A stretch of DNA of 39,947 nt, taken from contig CAMFBN010000022.1 of assembly GCA_945948535.1 (NCBI GenBank), positions 1 to 39,947 on the forward strand, read 5' to 3'. This document shows positions 7,649 to 15,913 of the stretch, in pieces. The translations under genes were made by a program, and so were the position numbers. This stretch comes from an uncultured Clostridia bacterium (lineage in GTDB: Bacteria; Bacillota; Clostridia; Oscillospirales; Oscillospiraceae). The notes under the pieces were generated by a model. It did not search any database. It was not told the DNA's origin and saw nothing but the letters and a program-made list of their open reading frames with translations. The number at the start of each line of letters is the position of its first letter. The first letter of the stretch is position 1.

Positions 7649-9025
7649 ATGAGCACAAATACGTTACAGGAAAATAAAATGGGCGTCATGCCCGAGGGAA
7701 AGCTGCTGCTGAACATGGCGCTGCCCATGATCGTGTCCATGCTGGTGCAGGCGCTGTACAACGTGGTGGACAGCATCTTTGTCTCGCAGGTCTCTGAGAG
7801 CGCCGTGACGGCCCTTTCGCTGGCGTTCCCCATCCAGAATCTGCAGATCGGCTTCGCCGTGGGCATCGGCGTCGGCGTCAACTCCCTGCTGAGCAAGAGC
7901 CTTGGGGAAGGCAATCAGGAGGCCGCCAACCGCACCGCCAGCAATGGCTTCATCCTGATGCTGATTGTCATTGCCCTGTTCATGCTGTTCGGCGTTATCG
8001 GTGTGCGGCCTTATTACGAAATGCAGTCCACGGTTCAGGAGACGGTGGAGGGCGGTATCGTCTATTCCCAGATCTGCTGCCTGCTTACGGCGGGGGTTTT
8101 CCTGTCCATTCTGGGCGAGCGGCTGCTTCAGGCCACCGGCCGGACGGTGTACACCATGATTACCCAGAGCACCGGCGCCATTCTCAATATCATTCTGGAC
8201 CCCATCCTGATTCACGGCTGGTTCGGCGCGCCCGCCATGGGCATTGCCGGCGCGGCAGTGGCAACGGTCATCGGACAGTGGGTCTCCGCCGCTTTGGTCT
8301 GGTTCTTTAACTTCAGGTTCAACCCCGAGGTGCAGTTCGGCGCCCGGTATCTGCGGCTGGAAGGGAAAACCGTCCGACAGATTCTGGTGGTTGGCGTTCC
8401 CTCCATCGTCATGAACGGCATCGGCTCCGTCATGACGTTTGGCATGAATCAGATTTTGCAGAACTTTACCGAGACGGCCACTGGTGTCTTCGGCGTGTAT
8501 TTTAAGCTTCAGAGCTTCTTCTTTATGCCCCTGTTTGGCCTGAATAACGCCACCATTTCCATCATTGCCTTCAATTTCGGCGCCAGAAAGCCCAAGCGCA
8601 TTACCAAGACCCTGAGAATTGCCTGCTCCATGGCGCTGGGGCTGATGGTGGCGGGGCTGCTGGTATTCCAGCTGGCTCCCGACGCGCTGCTGGGGCTGTT
8701 CAATCCCAGCGAATCCTTCCTGTCCATCGGACGGGCGGCTCTGCGGACCATCAGCTGGAGCTTCCCCATCGCGTCCTTCTGCATTGTGCTGGGCGCCTGC
8801 TTCCAGGCCCTGGGCAACGGGATCTATACCACCATTACCTCCCTGTGCCGACAGATGCTGGTGCTGCTGCCGGCGGCGTACCTGCTGAGCCTGACAGGGG
8901 ACGTGGACAAGGTCTGGCTGTCCTTCATTGTGGCGGAGTTTGCCAGCGGGACGGCGACCTTCTACTTCTTCCGGCGCATCTATCGGGAGAAGATTCAGCC
9001 GCTGTTCACTGGGGAAAACCCATAA
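7649..9025 (+). CDS. MATE-family efflux transporter
   Basis: A 458-residue inner-membrane exporter with about twelve hydrophobic helices in two homologous halves, coupled to Na+ or H+. Early landmarks fit MATE (NorM/DinF type): LLLNMALPMIVSMLVQALYNVVDSIFVSQV (about 22-51), then AFPIQNLQIGFAVGIGVGVNSLLS; the second half carries the matching VGVPSIVMNGIGSVMTFGMNQIL and PLFGLNNATISIIAFNFGARKPKR. The start at 7649 follows AGGAGAG; a frame start at 7571 would lie upstream of the transcription start. Substrates (drugs, metabolites) cannot be inferred. Monocistronic between promoter and terminator. Confidence 0.93.
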   Translation: MSTNTLQENKMGVMPEGKLLLNMALPMIVSMLVQALYNVVDSIFVSQVSESAVTALSLAFPIQNLQIGFAVGIGVGVNSLLSKSLGEGNQEAANRTASNGFILMLIVIALFMLFGVIGVRPYYEMQSTVQETVEGGIVYSQICCLLTAGVFLSILGERLLQATGRTVYTMITQSTGAILNIILDPILIHGWFGAPAMGIAGAAVATVIGQWVSAALVWFFNFRFNPEVQFGARYLRLEGKTVRQILVVGVPSIVMNGIGSVMTFGMNQILQNFTETATGVFGVYFKLQSFFFMPLFGLNNATISIIAFNFGARKPKRITKTLRIACSMALGLMVAGLLVFQLAPDALLGLFNPSESFLSIGRAALRTISWSFPIASFCIVLGACFQALGNGIYTTITSLCRQMLVLLPAAYLLSLTGDVDKVWLSFIVAEFASGTATFYFFRRIYREKIQPLFTGENP

Positions 9026-9032
9026 AAACAAC

Positions 9033-9063
9033 AATCCGCCTGATGATCGTCAGGCGGATTTTC
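9033..9063 (+). terminator. Terminator of the MATE gene
   Basis: Eleven-bp perfect stem (9033-9043 with 9050-9060, AATCCGCCTGA type), 6-base loop, TTTT end. It ends about 20 bases before the next gene. Confidence 0.85.
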
Positions 9064-9082
9064 CGCAAAGGAGAGAACGACA

Positions 9083-9931
9083 ATGCTTACAGATTGTCAT
9101 ATTCACATGGTGCTGGATGGGGCCAACTGGAAGACTGCCATAGCCCGGCACGCACAGGCCGTAGACGAGGGATGGATTCGCCAAACCCTTGCCCACTATC
9201 AGGAACTGGGCTTTGCCTACCTCCGGGACGGCGGTGACCGCTGGGGCGTGGGCAAACGGGCAAGGGAGCTGGCAGGGGAGTACGGGATTGCCTACCGCAC
9301 GCCGCTGTCCCCCCTGTGCAAGGCGGGACACTACGGTGGATTTATCGGGGAAAAATACGGAAATCTCCGGGAATATGCGGCCCTTGTGGTTAAAAATAAG
9401 GAAAACGGAGCGGATTTCATTAAAATCATGATCTCCGGCCTGATGGATTTTGACCATTTCGGCGTCCTGACGGAGGACGGAATGGAACCGGCTGAAATCC
9501 GGGAGCTGATTCACATTGCCCACGAGGAAGGACTGCCGGTGATGGCCCACGCCAACGGTGCCAGAACCGTGGAGGCCGCGGCGGAAGCCGGGGTGGATTC
9601 CATCGAGCACGGGGCCTATCTGGATGCTGACGCGCTGCACGCCATGGCGGAAGCCGGGACAGTCTGGGTGCCCACCCTGTCCACCATTGGCAACCTCCGG
9701 GGCAGGGGGCGTTTTGACGAAAGCGCCGTGGAGCGGATTCTGGAGAGTGCAGTCGAAAACGTGCGCCAGTTTGCGGCCATGGGCGGCCTTCTGGCGCCCG
9801 GAACGGACGCGGGCGCCTGGGCGGTGCCCCATGGGAGTTTGACGGAATATGAGCTGCTGAAAGCCGCTCTGGGAGAGAATACGCGGGGAATTCTGGAAGA
9901 AGGAATCCGGAAAACCCGGCAGGTGTTTTGA
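9083..9931 (+). CDS. Amidohydrolase-family metal-dependent hydrolase
   Basis: A 282-residue soluble TIM-barrel hydrolase. The full metal set of the amidohydrolase superfamily can be read: HxH at His6/His8, Lys114 (FIKIMISG, candidate carboxylated bridging Lys), His156 (MAHANG), His176 (IEHGAYL), and Asp242 (GTDAGAW). The shortness, with no N-terminal beta-sandwich, and the sequence IEHG/GTDAGA suggest the imidazolonepropionase/prolidase-like branch (Amidohydro_1); the substrate is unknown. AAAGGAGAG lies 8-16 bases before the ATG. No promoter is obvious between the upstream terminator and the start, so expression may depend on read-through. Confidence 0.85.
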   Translation: MLTDCHIHMVLDGANWKTAIARHAQAVDEGWIRQTLAHYQELGFAYLRDGGDRWGVGKRARELAGEYGIAYRTPLSPLCKAGHYGGFIGEKYGNLREYAALVVKNKENGADFIKIMISGLMDFDHFGVLTEDGMEPAEIRELIHIAHEEGLPVMAHANGARTVEAAAEAGVDSIEHGAYLDADALHAMAEAGTVWVPTLSTIGNLRGRGRFDESAVERILESAVENVRQFAAMGGLLAPGTDAGAWAVPHGSLTEYELLKAALGENTRGILEEGIRKTRQVF

Positions 9932-9956
9932 CTGCTACAATTTGGCGGCATATCTG

Positions 9957-9992
9957 AAAAACGGCAGCGTCACAAAGGTGCTGCCGTTTTTT
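9957..9992. terminator. Bidirectional terminator between convergent genes
   Basis: Stem AAAAACGGCAGC / GCTGCCGTTTTT (9957-9968 with 9980-9991) with an 11-base loop. T-runs flank both sides. It serves the rightward amidohydrolase and the leftward DUF4304-like gene. Confidence 0.88.
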
Positions 9993-10012
9993 AGGAATAT
10001 CACAATATGGTA

Positions 10013-10795
10013 CTATTCCAGCGGAATATTTAGGGTTTGCGCCAACCTTTTTAGATAGTCCAAATGGGCGCAATTTGCGTCATAGAGCGTAACATAGCCG
10101 TTTTTCTCAGCGAAAACGGTCTCGGTTTTTTCGGTTTTCTCATTGCGGTAAATCACAGATTCCCCCTTGCGGAGGTATATCTGAGTCCCGTGCTCCAATT
10201 TATGGTTATACGATGCCAGCGCTTCAGCATAATATGCCTGAAACAGTGAGATTGCCTTTGACATTTCACCCCGCCTGCCGTATATCATGGATTCCTCCAG
10301 CTTAATCAGATCGCGATTATCGTCAAAGGCGGGGTAATCAGCTCTGTGAGCGAGAATGGCATCCCTGCTGTTCAGCGTATTAAAAATCGGTAAAGCGTTG
10401 TGCTTTAGCTTCTCCAAAATATCGTGTCCGATTGTTTCGGGATTCTTTTCCAAGTCATACCAGATGTCCTGCCCGTCGCAAAGCATCGAAAGACGAGAAC
10501 GGATATTGCACTCATACTCGTGATAATACCTCCTGGGAGGTTCCTTAACCGTAAAGGTCCTTTCAAAGGATTCCGGAACGCGGATGCCCAGGTTGACGCA
10601 CATCAGATTCCGCTTCCCCATCGAGGGCAGTCCGCTTTGAAAATGGATGACCTGGGAGATATCGCCGTCAACAAAACGGTGCAGTGTCCTGCCGTGCTTT
10701 CGGAAACCATATGGTTTCAAAGCCTCATATACAATGGATTCGATTTGATCAACCGTTTGGACGGTATTTCCCTGGTGATTGCAAAGAGAAAACAT
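10013..10795 (-). CDS. DUF4304-like protein of unknown function
   Basis: A 260-residue soluble protein. Residues about 20-140 match the DUF4304 pattern as I know it: KPYGFRKHGRTLHRF, then VIHFQSGLPSMGKRNLMCVNLGI, with a later aromatic/acidic segment DIWYDLEKNPE. The C-terminal 100 residues are helical (SKAISLFQAYYAEALASYNHKLEHG). DUF4304 proteins are of unknown function, often isolated genes. The ATG at 10795 was preferred over a TTG at 10855; both have the same weak AAAGGCGG site. Codon use is more AT-rich than neighbouring genes, suggesting later acquisition. No partner genes nearby. Confidence 0.65.
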   Translation of the reverse strand: MFSLCNHQGNTVQTVDQIESIVYEALKPYGFRKHGRTLHRFVDGDISQVIHFQSGLPSMGKRNLMCVNLGIRVPESFERTFTVKEPPRRYYHEYECNIRSRLSMLCDGQDIWYDLEKNPETIGHDILEKLKHNALPIFNTLNSRDAILAHRADYPAFDDNRDLIKLEESMIYGRRGEMSKAISLFQAYYAEALASYNHKLEHGTQIYLRKGESVIYRNEKTEKTETVFAEKNGYVTLYDANCAHLDYLKRLAQTLNIPLE

Positions 10796-10882
10796 ACGGT
10801 TACCGCCTTTCGTTAACTTTTCCACTGCAGCAACAGTCCTCGGCGACTTCGCCAAGAGCCGCCTTTCGAATCCGTCTCAATA

Positions 10883-10918
10883 GAAAAAGCTTCAACACCG
10901 TTTGGTGTTGAAGCTTTC
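10883..10918 (-). terminator. Terminator of the tRNA pair
   Basis: Fourteen-bp near-perfect stem (AAAGCTTCAACACC paired with GGTGTTGAAGCTTT) with a 4-base loop, followed on the reverse strand by TTC after a T-run. It lies immediately after the tRNA-Tyr CCA end. Confidence 0.85.
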
Positions 10919-10919
10919 G

Positions 10920-11004
10920 TGGTGGGGGAGGACGGATTCGAACCATCGAAGCGAAACGCAGCAGATTTACAGTCTGTCCCCTTTGGCCACTCGGGAACTC
11001 CCCC
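10920..11004 (-). tRNA. tRNA-Tyr (GTA)
   Basis: Reverse strand: 7-bp acceptor GGGGGAG / CTCCCCC followed by A and encoded CCA, anticodon loop CTGTAAA (anticodon GTA), a long class-II variable arm, and T-arm with GGTTCGAATCC. Total 85 bases, as expected for bacterial tRNA-Tyr. Confidence 0.95.
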
Positions 11005-11022
11005 GTATTTAATTGGCTCGAT

Positions 11023-11098
11023 TGGAGCCGGTAGACGGACTCGAACCCCCGACCTACTGATTACAAATCAGTTGCTCTACCAACTGAGCTATACCGGC
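11023..11098 (-). tRNA. tRNA-Thr (TGT)
   Basis: Reverse strand: acceptor GCCGGTA / TACCGGC, D-arm GCTCAGTTGGTAGAGC, anticodon stem ACTGA/TCAGT with loop TTTGTAA (anticodon TGT), T-arm GGGTTCGAGTCC, encoded CCA. 76 bases. It is co-transcribed with tRNA-Tyr, 18 bases apart. Confidence 0.95.
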
Positions 11099-11118
11099 GT
11101 CTCGAACCGAACACGCAT

Positions 11119-11146
11119 ATTATAGCACGGGATTTGGAAATGTCAA
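11119..11146 (-). promoter_or_regulatory. Strong promoter of the tRNA-Thr/tRNA-Tyr operon
   Basis: Perfect TTGACA (11141-11146) and perfect TATAAT (11119-11124) on the reverse strand with a 16-base spacer, 20 bases upstream of the tRNA-Thr 5' end. Confidence 0.88.
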
Positions 11147-11170
11147 GAACTATTTTTCGAATATTGGAAG

Positions 11171-11202
11171 ATACCGGACACGGCGAAAACCGTGTCCGGT
11201 AT
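11171..11202 (-). terminator. Hairpin after ileS, probable terminator
   Basis: Thirteen-bp perfect stem (11171-11183 with 11190-11202, ATACCGGACACGG type), 6-base loop, 4 bases after the ileS stop. The following reverse-strand sequence is AT-rich but without a clean T-run, so termination may be partial, with read-through into the tRNA promoter region. Confidence 0.65.
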
Positions 11203-11206
11203 TCGG

Positions 11207-13996
11207 TTACATCTCGACTTCCAGCTTGGCAACCACGGCGGCGCAGCGGGGGCACAGGCCCTCGGCGTTGGCCTGCTGGCTGTGCATCCAGCAGCGGGGG
11301 CACTTGGCGCCCTTGGCCTCGCTGACGCCGATGGTCAGGGCAGGGTAGTTAACGCCATTGCCAACCTCGGCGCCTTCCTCGTGCTGGCTCCAATCGCAGG
11401 TGGACACGATGCAGATTTCTGCCAGATTCACACCCTCGCAGGCAGCCTTCAGCGCGGCATCGTCGGTGGACAGGGCCACATGGGCTTCCAGCGCCTTGCC
11501 GATGCGCTTGTCGGCCCGGGCCTTCTCCAGAATGCCGTTGACATCCTGCCGCAGCTTCATAATGACGTTCCACTTCTCCATGGCGGCGCCGTCCAGAGCG
11601 TAGGCCCCGAAATCCTCGGGCATCTGGTTCAGCAGCACGTTCCGGCTGTCGTCGCTGTCACGATGGGGCATGGACTGCCAGATTTCGTCACAGGTGAAGG
11701 CCAGCACGGGGGCGAACAGCTTTGCCAGCGCGTCCAGAATCAGGAACAGGGCGCTCTGGGCGGAGCGGCGGCGAAGACCGTTCTTTTCCTCACAGTACAG
11801 CCGGTCCTTCAGAATGTCGAGGTAGAAGGAGGACAGCTCCACCACGCAGAAATCGTTGATGGCGTGGGTGACAACATGGAATTCGTAGTCCATGTAGGCC
11901 TTCCGGCAGGCTTTCACCAGCTCGTCCAGCTTGGTCAGGGCCCAGCGGTCCAGCTCCTCCATGTCCTCGGCGGGAACCAGGTTGTTGGGGTCAAACTCGT
12001 TCAGGTTGCCCAGGCAGTACCGGGCGGTGTTGCGGAACTTCAGATAGTTCTGGGCAATCTGCTTGAAGATCTCCTTGGAGCAGCGCACATCGGCGTGGTA
12101 ATCGGAGGAAGCGGCCCACAGGCGGACGATATCCGCGCCGAACTCCTTGATGAGGTCGGCGGGGTCAACGCCGTTGCCCAGAGACTTGTGCATAGCCCGG
12201 CCCTGACCGTCCACAGTCCAGCCGTGGGTCAGCACCTGTTTGAAGGGAGCGCCCTGCTCCAGCGCGCCCACAGAGGTCAGCAAGGAAGACTGGAACCAGC
12301 CGCGGTACTGGTCGGCACCCTCCAGATACACGTCCGCGGGCCACAGCTCGGGGGTGCGGTGCATCAGGGAAGCGTAGTGGGTGGAGCCAGAGTCGAACCA
12401 GCAGTCCAGCGTGTCCTTCTCCTTGTCGAATTCCCTGCCGCCGCAGTGGGGGCAGGTGAAGCCCTCGGGAATCAGCTCCATGGCTTCCTTCTCAAACCAG
12501 ATGTTGGAGCCGTATTCATCGAACAGTTTGGACAGCTTCTCGATGGATTCGGGGGTGGATACGGGCTTGCCGCAGTCCTTGCAGTAGAATACGGGGATGG
12601 GCAGACCCCAGCGGCGCTGACGGGAGATGCACCAGTCGGCCCGCTCCCGGATCATGCTGGTCATCCGGTCCTGACCCCAGGCGGGGTACCACTGGACGTT
12701 TTCAATGGCCTTGATGGCCTGATCCTTGAAGGACTCCACGGAGCAGAACCACTGGGGCGTGGCCCGGAAGATGACGGGCTTCTTGCAGCGGTCGTGGTGG
12801 GGGTAGGAGTGGACAATTTCCTCGGAGGCGAACAGCACGCCGCTCTCCTTCATATCCGCCAGAATCACGGGGTTACTTTCCTCAGTCTTCATTCCGGCGT
12901 ATTTCCCGGCGTAGTCGGTGTGGCGGCCGTAGTCGTCCACAGGCACCACCAGCTCCATGCCGTAGCGCATACAGGTCTGGTAGTCGTCAGCGCCGAAGCC
13001 GGGGGCGGTGTGGACGCAGCCGGTACCGGAGTCCATGGTGACGTACTCGGCGTTGACCAGACGGGAGGTCTTGTCCATGAAGGGGTGCTGAGCCAGCATA
13101 TTCTCGAAGAAAGCGCCGGGGTAGGTGGCGAGAATCTCGTAGTTTTCAAAGCCGCCGATCTTCATGACCTTGCTCACGAGGGCCTCGGCCATGATATAGG
13201 TTTCCCCATTGTCTGCCTTCACTAGGGCGTAGCTTTCCCGGGGATGCAGGCAGATGGCCAGGTTGCCGGGGAGCGTCCAGATGGTGGTGGTCCAGATGAC
13301 GAAGTAGGTGCGGCTCAGGTCAAACTGGGAGAGCTTGCCCAGATCGTCCTTCATGGGGAACTTGACATAGACGGTGGTACAGGGGTCGTCCTTATATTCA
13401 ATGTCGGCCTCCGCCACAGCGGTGACGCAGTAGGGGCACCAGGTCACGGGCTTCAGGCCCTTGTAGATATAGCCCTTGTCGAACATCCGGCCAAAGACCT
13501 TGACCTCCTGGGCCTCAAAGTGCTTGTCCATGGTGCGGTAGGGGTGCTTCCAGTCGCCCACAACGCCCAGCCGCTTAAAGCCGCTCATCTGCTTCTGGAT
13601 GAAGTCCTCGGCGAAGTCCGCGCAGGCCTTCCGGAACTCGGGCACGGACAGATCCTTGTTGAGCTTCTTTTTGGACGTTTCAATGGCCCGCTCAATGGGC
13701 AGACCGTGGTTATCCCAGCCGGGGACGTAGGGGGTGTAGTAGCCCATCATGGCGTGGCTGCGGACGATGAAGTCCTTCAGGGTCTTGTTCAGGGCGTGGC
13801 CCATGTGGATATAGCCATTACTGAAGGGAGGGCCGTCGTGCAGCACAAACCGGGGAAGGCTTTTGTTCTTTTCCAGCATGGCTTCATACAGGTTCTGCTC
13901 CTCCCAGCGCTGGAGCATTGCCGGCTCCCGGGCGGGCAGGCCGGCCTTCATGGGGAAGGCGGTCTTTGGGGTGATGATGGTGTTTTTGTATTCCAT
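11207..13996 (-). CDS. ileS: Isoleucyl-tRNA synthetase
   Basis: A 929-residue class I synthetase that charges tRNA-Ile. The HIGH box is HMGH at residues 64-67 within GPPFSNGYIHMGHALNKTLKD. The KMSKS loop appears as AMHKSLGNGVDP, typical of the long bacterial IleRS type. The editing (CP1) domain lies between, and the C-terminal zinc knuckle is CPRCWMHS..CPRC near the end. The start at 13996 is preferred over the in-frame ATG at 14014 because the latter contains the GGAGG site that serves 13996. It lies downstream of divIVA, as in other Gram-positives, and is preceded by a T-box leader with an Ile specifier; a repeat element lies between leader and gene. Confidence 0.97.
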   Translation of the reverse strand: MEYKNTIITPKTAFPMKAGLPAREPAMLQRWEEQNLYEAMLEKNKSLPRFVLHDGPPFSNGYIHMGHALNKTLKDFIVRSHAMMGYYTPYVPGWDNHGLPIERAIETSKKKLNKDLSVPEFRKACADFAEDFIQKQMSGFKRLGVVGDWKHPYRTMDKHFEAQEVKVFGRMFDKGYIYKGLKPVTWCPYCVTAVAEADIEYKDDPCTTVYVKFPMKDDLGKLSQFDLSRTYFVIWTTTIWTLPGNLAICLHPRESYALVKADNGETYIMAEALVSKVMKIGGFENYEILATYPGAFFENMLAQHPFMDKTSRLVNAEYVTMDSGTGCVHTAPGFGADDYQTCMRYGMELVVPVDDYGRHTDYAGKYAGMKTEESNPVILADMKESGVLFASEEIVHSYPHHDRCKKPVIFRATPQWFCSVESFKDQAIKAIENVQWYPAWGQDRMTSMIRERADWCISRQRRWGLPIPVFYCKDCGKPVSTPESIEKLSKLFDEYGSNIWFEKEAMELIPEGFTCPHCGGREFDKEKDTLDCWFDSGSTHYASLMHRTPELWPADVYLEGADQYRGWFQSSLLTSVGALEQGAPFKQVLTHGWTVDGQGRAMHKSLGNGVDPADLIKEFGADIVRLWAASSDYHADVRCSKEIFKQIAQNYLKFRNTARYCLGNLNEFDPNNLVPAEDMEELDRWALTKLDELVKACRKAYMDYEFHVVTHAINDFCVVELSSFYLDILKDRLYCEEKNGLRRRSAQSALFLILDALAKLFAPVLAFTCDEIWQSMPHRDSDDSRNVLLNQMPEDFGAYALDGAAMEKWNVIMKLRQDVNGILEKARADKRIGKALEAHVALSTDDAALKAACEGVNLAEICIVSTCDWSQHEEGAEVGNGVNYPALTIGVSEAKGAKCPRCWMHSQQANAEGLCPRCAAVVAKLEVEM

Positions 13997-14024
13997 TGGA
14001 TTTCTTACCTCCATAGTAATATTG

Positions 14025-14158
14025 AATTGACAATTGACAATTGACAGTTGACAGTTGACAGTTATTGTGTCCCTCCGGGACGATTGAATAGATTCGTATT
14101 TCGCTGGTGCCCATCATTTAATTCATCCCGAAGGGATACCACAATTGTCAATTGTCGA
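14025..14158. repeat. GACAATT-type modular palindromic element, copy B
   Basis: About 134 bases. Terminal arrays ATTGACA / TGTCAAT, internal hairpins GTCCCTCCGGGAC and ATCCCGAAGGGAT. The interior is homologous to copy A in inverse orientation (ATACGAAT, CACCAGC and ATTAAAT blocks). It lies between the T-box terminator (14181) and the ileS ribosome site (about 14012), within the ileS transcript. Confidence 0.88.
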
Positions 14159-14174
14159 TTATTCTGGCGCAATC

Positions 14175-14412
14175 GGGACGAAAAAACGCCTTTGCCTCTT
14201 TTGTAAGAGACAAAGGCGCGTAAACCTCTGCGGTACCACTCTTGTTCCGGTAAAAACCGGCACTCGTATGCGCGATATCGGGCGCTCCCGTCGCAGCCTA
14301 CTATGGTTTCGGTGCGCGGCTCCGGGGTGATACGGTTTAAGCTCCTGCCTGCTGCCTTGCACCTTCCGGCAGCTCTCTGTAGGCGGCGGGCGAATCCGCG
14401 TGTCCCCATCTA
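14175..14412 (-). promoter_or_regulatory. T-box leader (riboswitch) of ileS
   Basis: The reverse strand carries the T-box core AAGAGTGGTACCGCAGAGG at 14225-14243, preceded by a structured Stem I region starting near 14412 with the conserved AGAGAG (about 14370-14375) and CCCGGAGC elements. A candidate specifier codon ATC (Ile) lies at 14329-14331, just before the CCCCGGAGC block. The core is followed by an intrinsic terminator. Uncharged tRNA-Ile binding would stabilise the antiterminator and allow ileS transcription. The core motif is unambiguous; the exact specifier position is inferred. Confidence 0.9.
14181..14218 (-). terminator. Regulated terminator of the ileS T-box
   Basis: Stem CGCCTTTGCCTCTT / AAGAGACAAAGGCG (14187-14200 with 14205-14218, one mismatch) followed on the reverse strand by TTTTTT (14181-14186). 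It starts 6 bases after the T-box core region. Confidence 0.9.
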
Positions 14413-14427
14413 AGCCTTATTTATGAC

Positions 14428-14520
14428 ATGCAAAATGCAGAATGATAAATGCAAAATGAAGGTATTTCCTTCGGAAATGATTTCAATTCGTCCGCGGAGC
14501 GGACACCTTCATTTTGCATT
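14428..14520. repeat. GCAAAATG-type modular palindromic element
   Basis: About 93 bases. The left end is a short array of ATGCAAAATG-like units, and the right end is the inverted CATTTTGCAT. The interior has two hairpins, ATTTCCTTCGGAAAT and GTCCGCGGAGCGGAC, at the same relative positions as the hairpins of the GACAATT elements, with the flanking words GGTAT and GACACC/GACACA shared. It abuts the divIVA stop codon directly. Confidence 0.75.
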
Positions 14521-14522
14521 AC

Positions 14523-15209
14523 TTATTTGCTGGTGGGATCGTAATTCCGGCCGAACTGCAGGTTCAGGCTGGCGAATTTGCTGGTGGTGGTGTCGTTGTT
14601 GGTGGGATGCTTGGGCGCTGCCTTGGGGGCGGTGTCCACGGTGGAACCGATCATGGCCTCGATGTTCTGGGCAATCTCGTCGGCAACGTCGGCGCTCTCC
14701 ACAGGCGCGGGTGCGGCCTTGGGGGCCGGTGCGGGGGCGTTGGCGTCCTTGATGCGCTCCAGAGCCTGAATGCAGGTGCGCAGCTGATCCTGCAGCTCGC
14801 CGATCTTGGCGGCGGCAGCCTTGCGGGCTTCCTGAACCCGGGCGTTCTCCGCGGCGACCATGGCGTCGGAGTTCACGCTGGGTGCGGCGGGGGCGGCAGC
14901 GGGGGCAGCCGCGGCGGCGCTGGCGCTGCTCAGCATTCTGGCGCACTTGGCTTCCGCCTCGGCGACCATCTTGTCGCAGGTCTTCTGGGCGTTGATAACG
15001 GCGTCCTTCATGGAGGCTTCGTTCTTGCGGTACTCCTCCAGCTTGCCCACCAGAACACGCATCTTGCTCTTGAGAAGGGCGTTTTCCTTGTACAGAGTCA
15101 CGTAGTCCTCAGTCAGAGGCTCCAGAAACTCATCGACCTGCTGCATATCGTAGCCGCCGAAGGTAGAGCGACCGAAAGAGACCTGATCAATTTGTTGCGG
15201 TGTTAACAT
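14523..15209 (-). CDS. divIVA: DivIVA-family cell-division/polarity protein
   Basis: A 228-residue cytosolic coiled-coil protein that recognises negatively curved membrane at septa and poles. The N-terminal domain is clear: MLTPQQIDQVSFGRSTFGGYDMQQVDEFLEPLTEDY (1-36), where the FGRSTFGGY loop replaces the usual F-x-x-x-x-R-GYD membrane-insertion turn. Residues 37-85 and 118-155 are predicted coiled coils, separated by an Ala/Pro-rich linker (about 95-112), and the tail is disordered. Upstream AAGGAG is well placed. Its place between sepF and ileS is the conserved Gram-positive order. Confidence 0.92.
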   Translation of the reverse strand: MLTPQQIDQVSFGRSTFGGYDMQQVDEFLEPLTEDYVTLYKENALLKSKMRVLVGKLEEYRKNEASMKDAVINAQKTCDKMVAEAEAKCARMLSSASAAAAAPAAAPAAPSVNSDAMVAAENARVQEARKAAAAKIGELQDQLRTCIQALERIKDANAPAPAPKAAPAPVESADVADEIAQNIEAMIGSTVDTAPKAAPKHPTNNDTTTSKFASLNLQFGRNYDPTSK

Positions 15210-15275
15210 AGTGTCATTCTCCTTCCAAAATCATCTGACCCGCCAATTGCAGGGGGACAGGGGCGGCCCCAAAAA

Positions 15276-15322
15276 CGGATTTTTACTGAATGACCGGAAT
15301 CCGGTCAGCCGGTAAAAATCCG
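15276..15322 (-). terminator. Large hairpin between sepF and divIVA
   Basis: Outer stem CGGATTTTTAC / GTAAAAATCCG (15276-15286 with 15312-15322) and inner palindrome TGACCGGAATCCGGTCA (15291-15307). It is not followed by a clear T-run beyond the stem itself. It could be a terminator or an RNA-processing site that sets sepF and divIVA levels. Confidence 0.5.
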
Positions 15323-15339
15323 CCTGTGGGACGCGTCAA

Positions 15340-15885
15340 TCAGATATAGCTTTCCACTTCCGCCTGTAAGGCTTCCAGATCGCCCACAATATCCATGTTG
15401 TGGGGGCAGAACAGGTAAGCGGACTGAGCAATTTTCTTCACATCGCCGTCCAGCGCGTACACGCAGCCGGACAGGAAATCCACCACCCGGCGGGCCATGG
15501 CCTTGTCCACATTTTCCATGTTGACGATGACAGCCTTGTGGCTGCGCAGGTCGTCGGCGGCCTTGGAGGTGTCGTTAAAGCTGCCGGGACGGAACAGAAC
15601 CACTTCCTGCTTGTTGGAAGTATTGTTCATATTCAGAACCTGACCGTTGAAGCCGGAGCTGACGGCGGCAGAAGCGGCGGGCGCGGGCGTGAAGCCATAA
15701 TCGTCCTGCTCGTCTTCCTCCTCAGCGGCGGGGGCGGGGGCAGGAGCCCGGCGGGGTGCGCGGCGGGTGGGCGTTTCAGCGGGCTCTTCATACTCATCGG
15801 CGTAACCGTCGTCTTCGTCGTAATCGTCGTAGTCGTCGTCTGCGTAGGGCTGGGCAAATTTCTTTACATTATCCCATAAGCTCAT
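15340..15885 (-). CDS. sepF: Cell division protein SepF
   Basis: A 181-residue FtsZ-membrane tether. Residues 1-14 (MSLWDNVKKFAQPY) form the amphipathic membrane helix, followed by a strongly acidic Asp/Glu/Tyr stretch (15-38) and a Pro/Ala linker. The globular SepF domain begins near residue 90 (NKQEVVLFRPGSFNDTSKAADDLRSHKAVIVNMENVDKAMARRVVDFLSG). Start at 15885 with a perfect AGGAGG; an in-frame extension to 15969 overlaps yggS and lacks similarity. The usual ylmG and ylmH genes between sepF and divIVA are absent here. Confidence 0.93.
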   Translation of the reverse strand: MSLWDNVKKFAQPYADDDYDDYDEDDGYADEYEEPAETPTRRAPRRAPAPAPAAEEEDEQDDYGFTPAPAASAAVSSGFNGQVLNMNNTSNKQEVVLFRPGSFNDTSKAADDLRSHKAVIVNMENVDKAMARRVVDFLSGCVYALDGDVKKIAQSAYLFCPHNMDIVGDLEALQAEVESYI

Positions 15886-15913
15886 TCTATGTATCCTCCT
15901 AAGTATATGCGCA

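Noticed and set aside
11192..13225. Long open frame of 677 codons on the plus strand opposite ileS
   Set aside because: It is the antisense of ileS. High GC and codon bias of the real gene create the long frame; composition is Gly/Val/His-rich without domains and there is no ribosome site.
14062..14409. Reverse ORF of 115 codons over the T-box
   Set aside because: It covers the structured T-box leader and part of element copy B. No conserved protein features.
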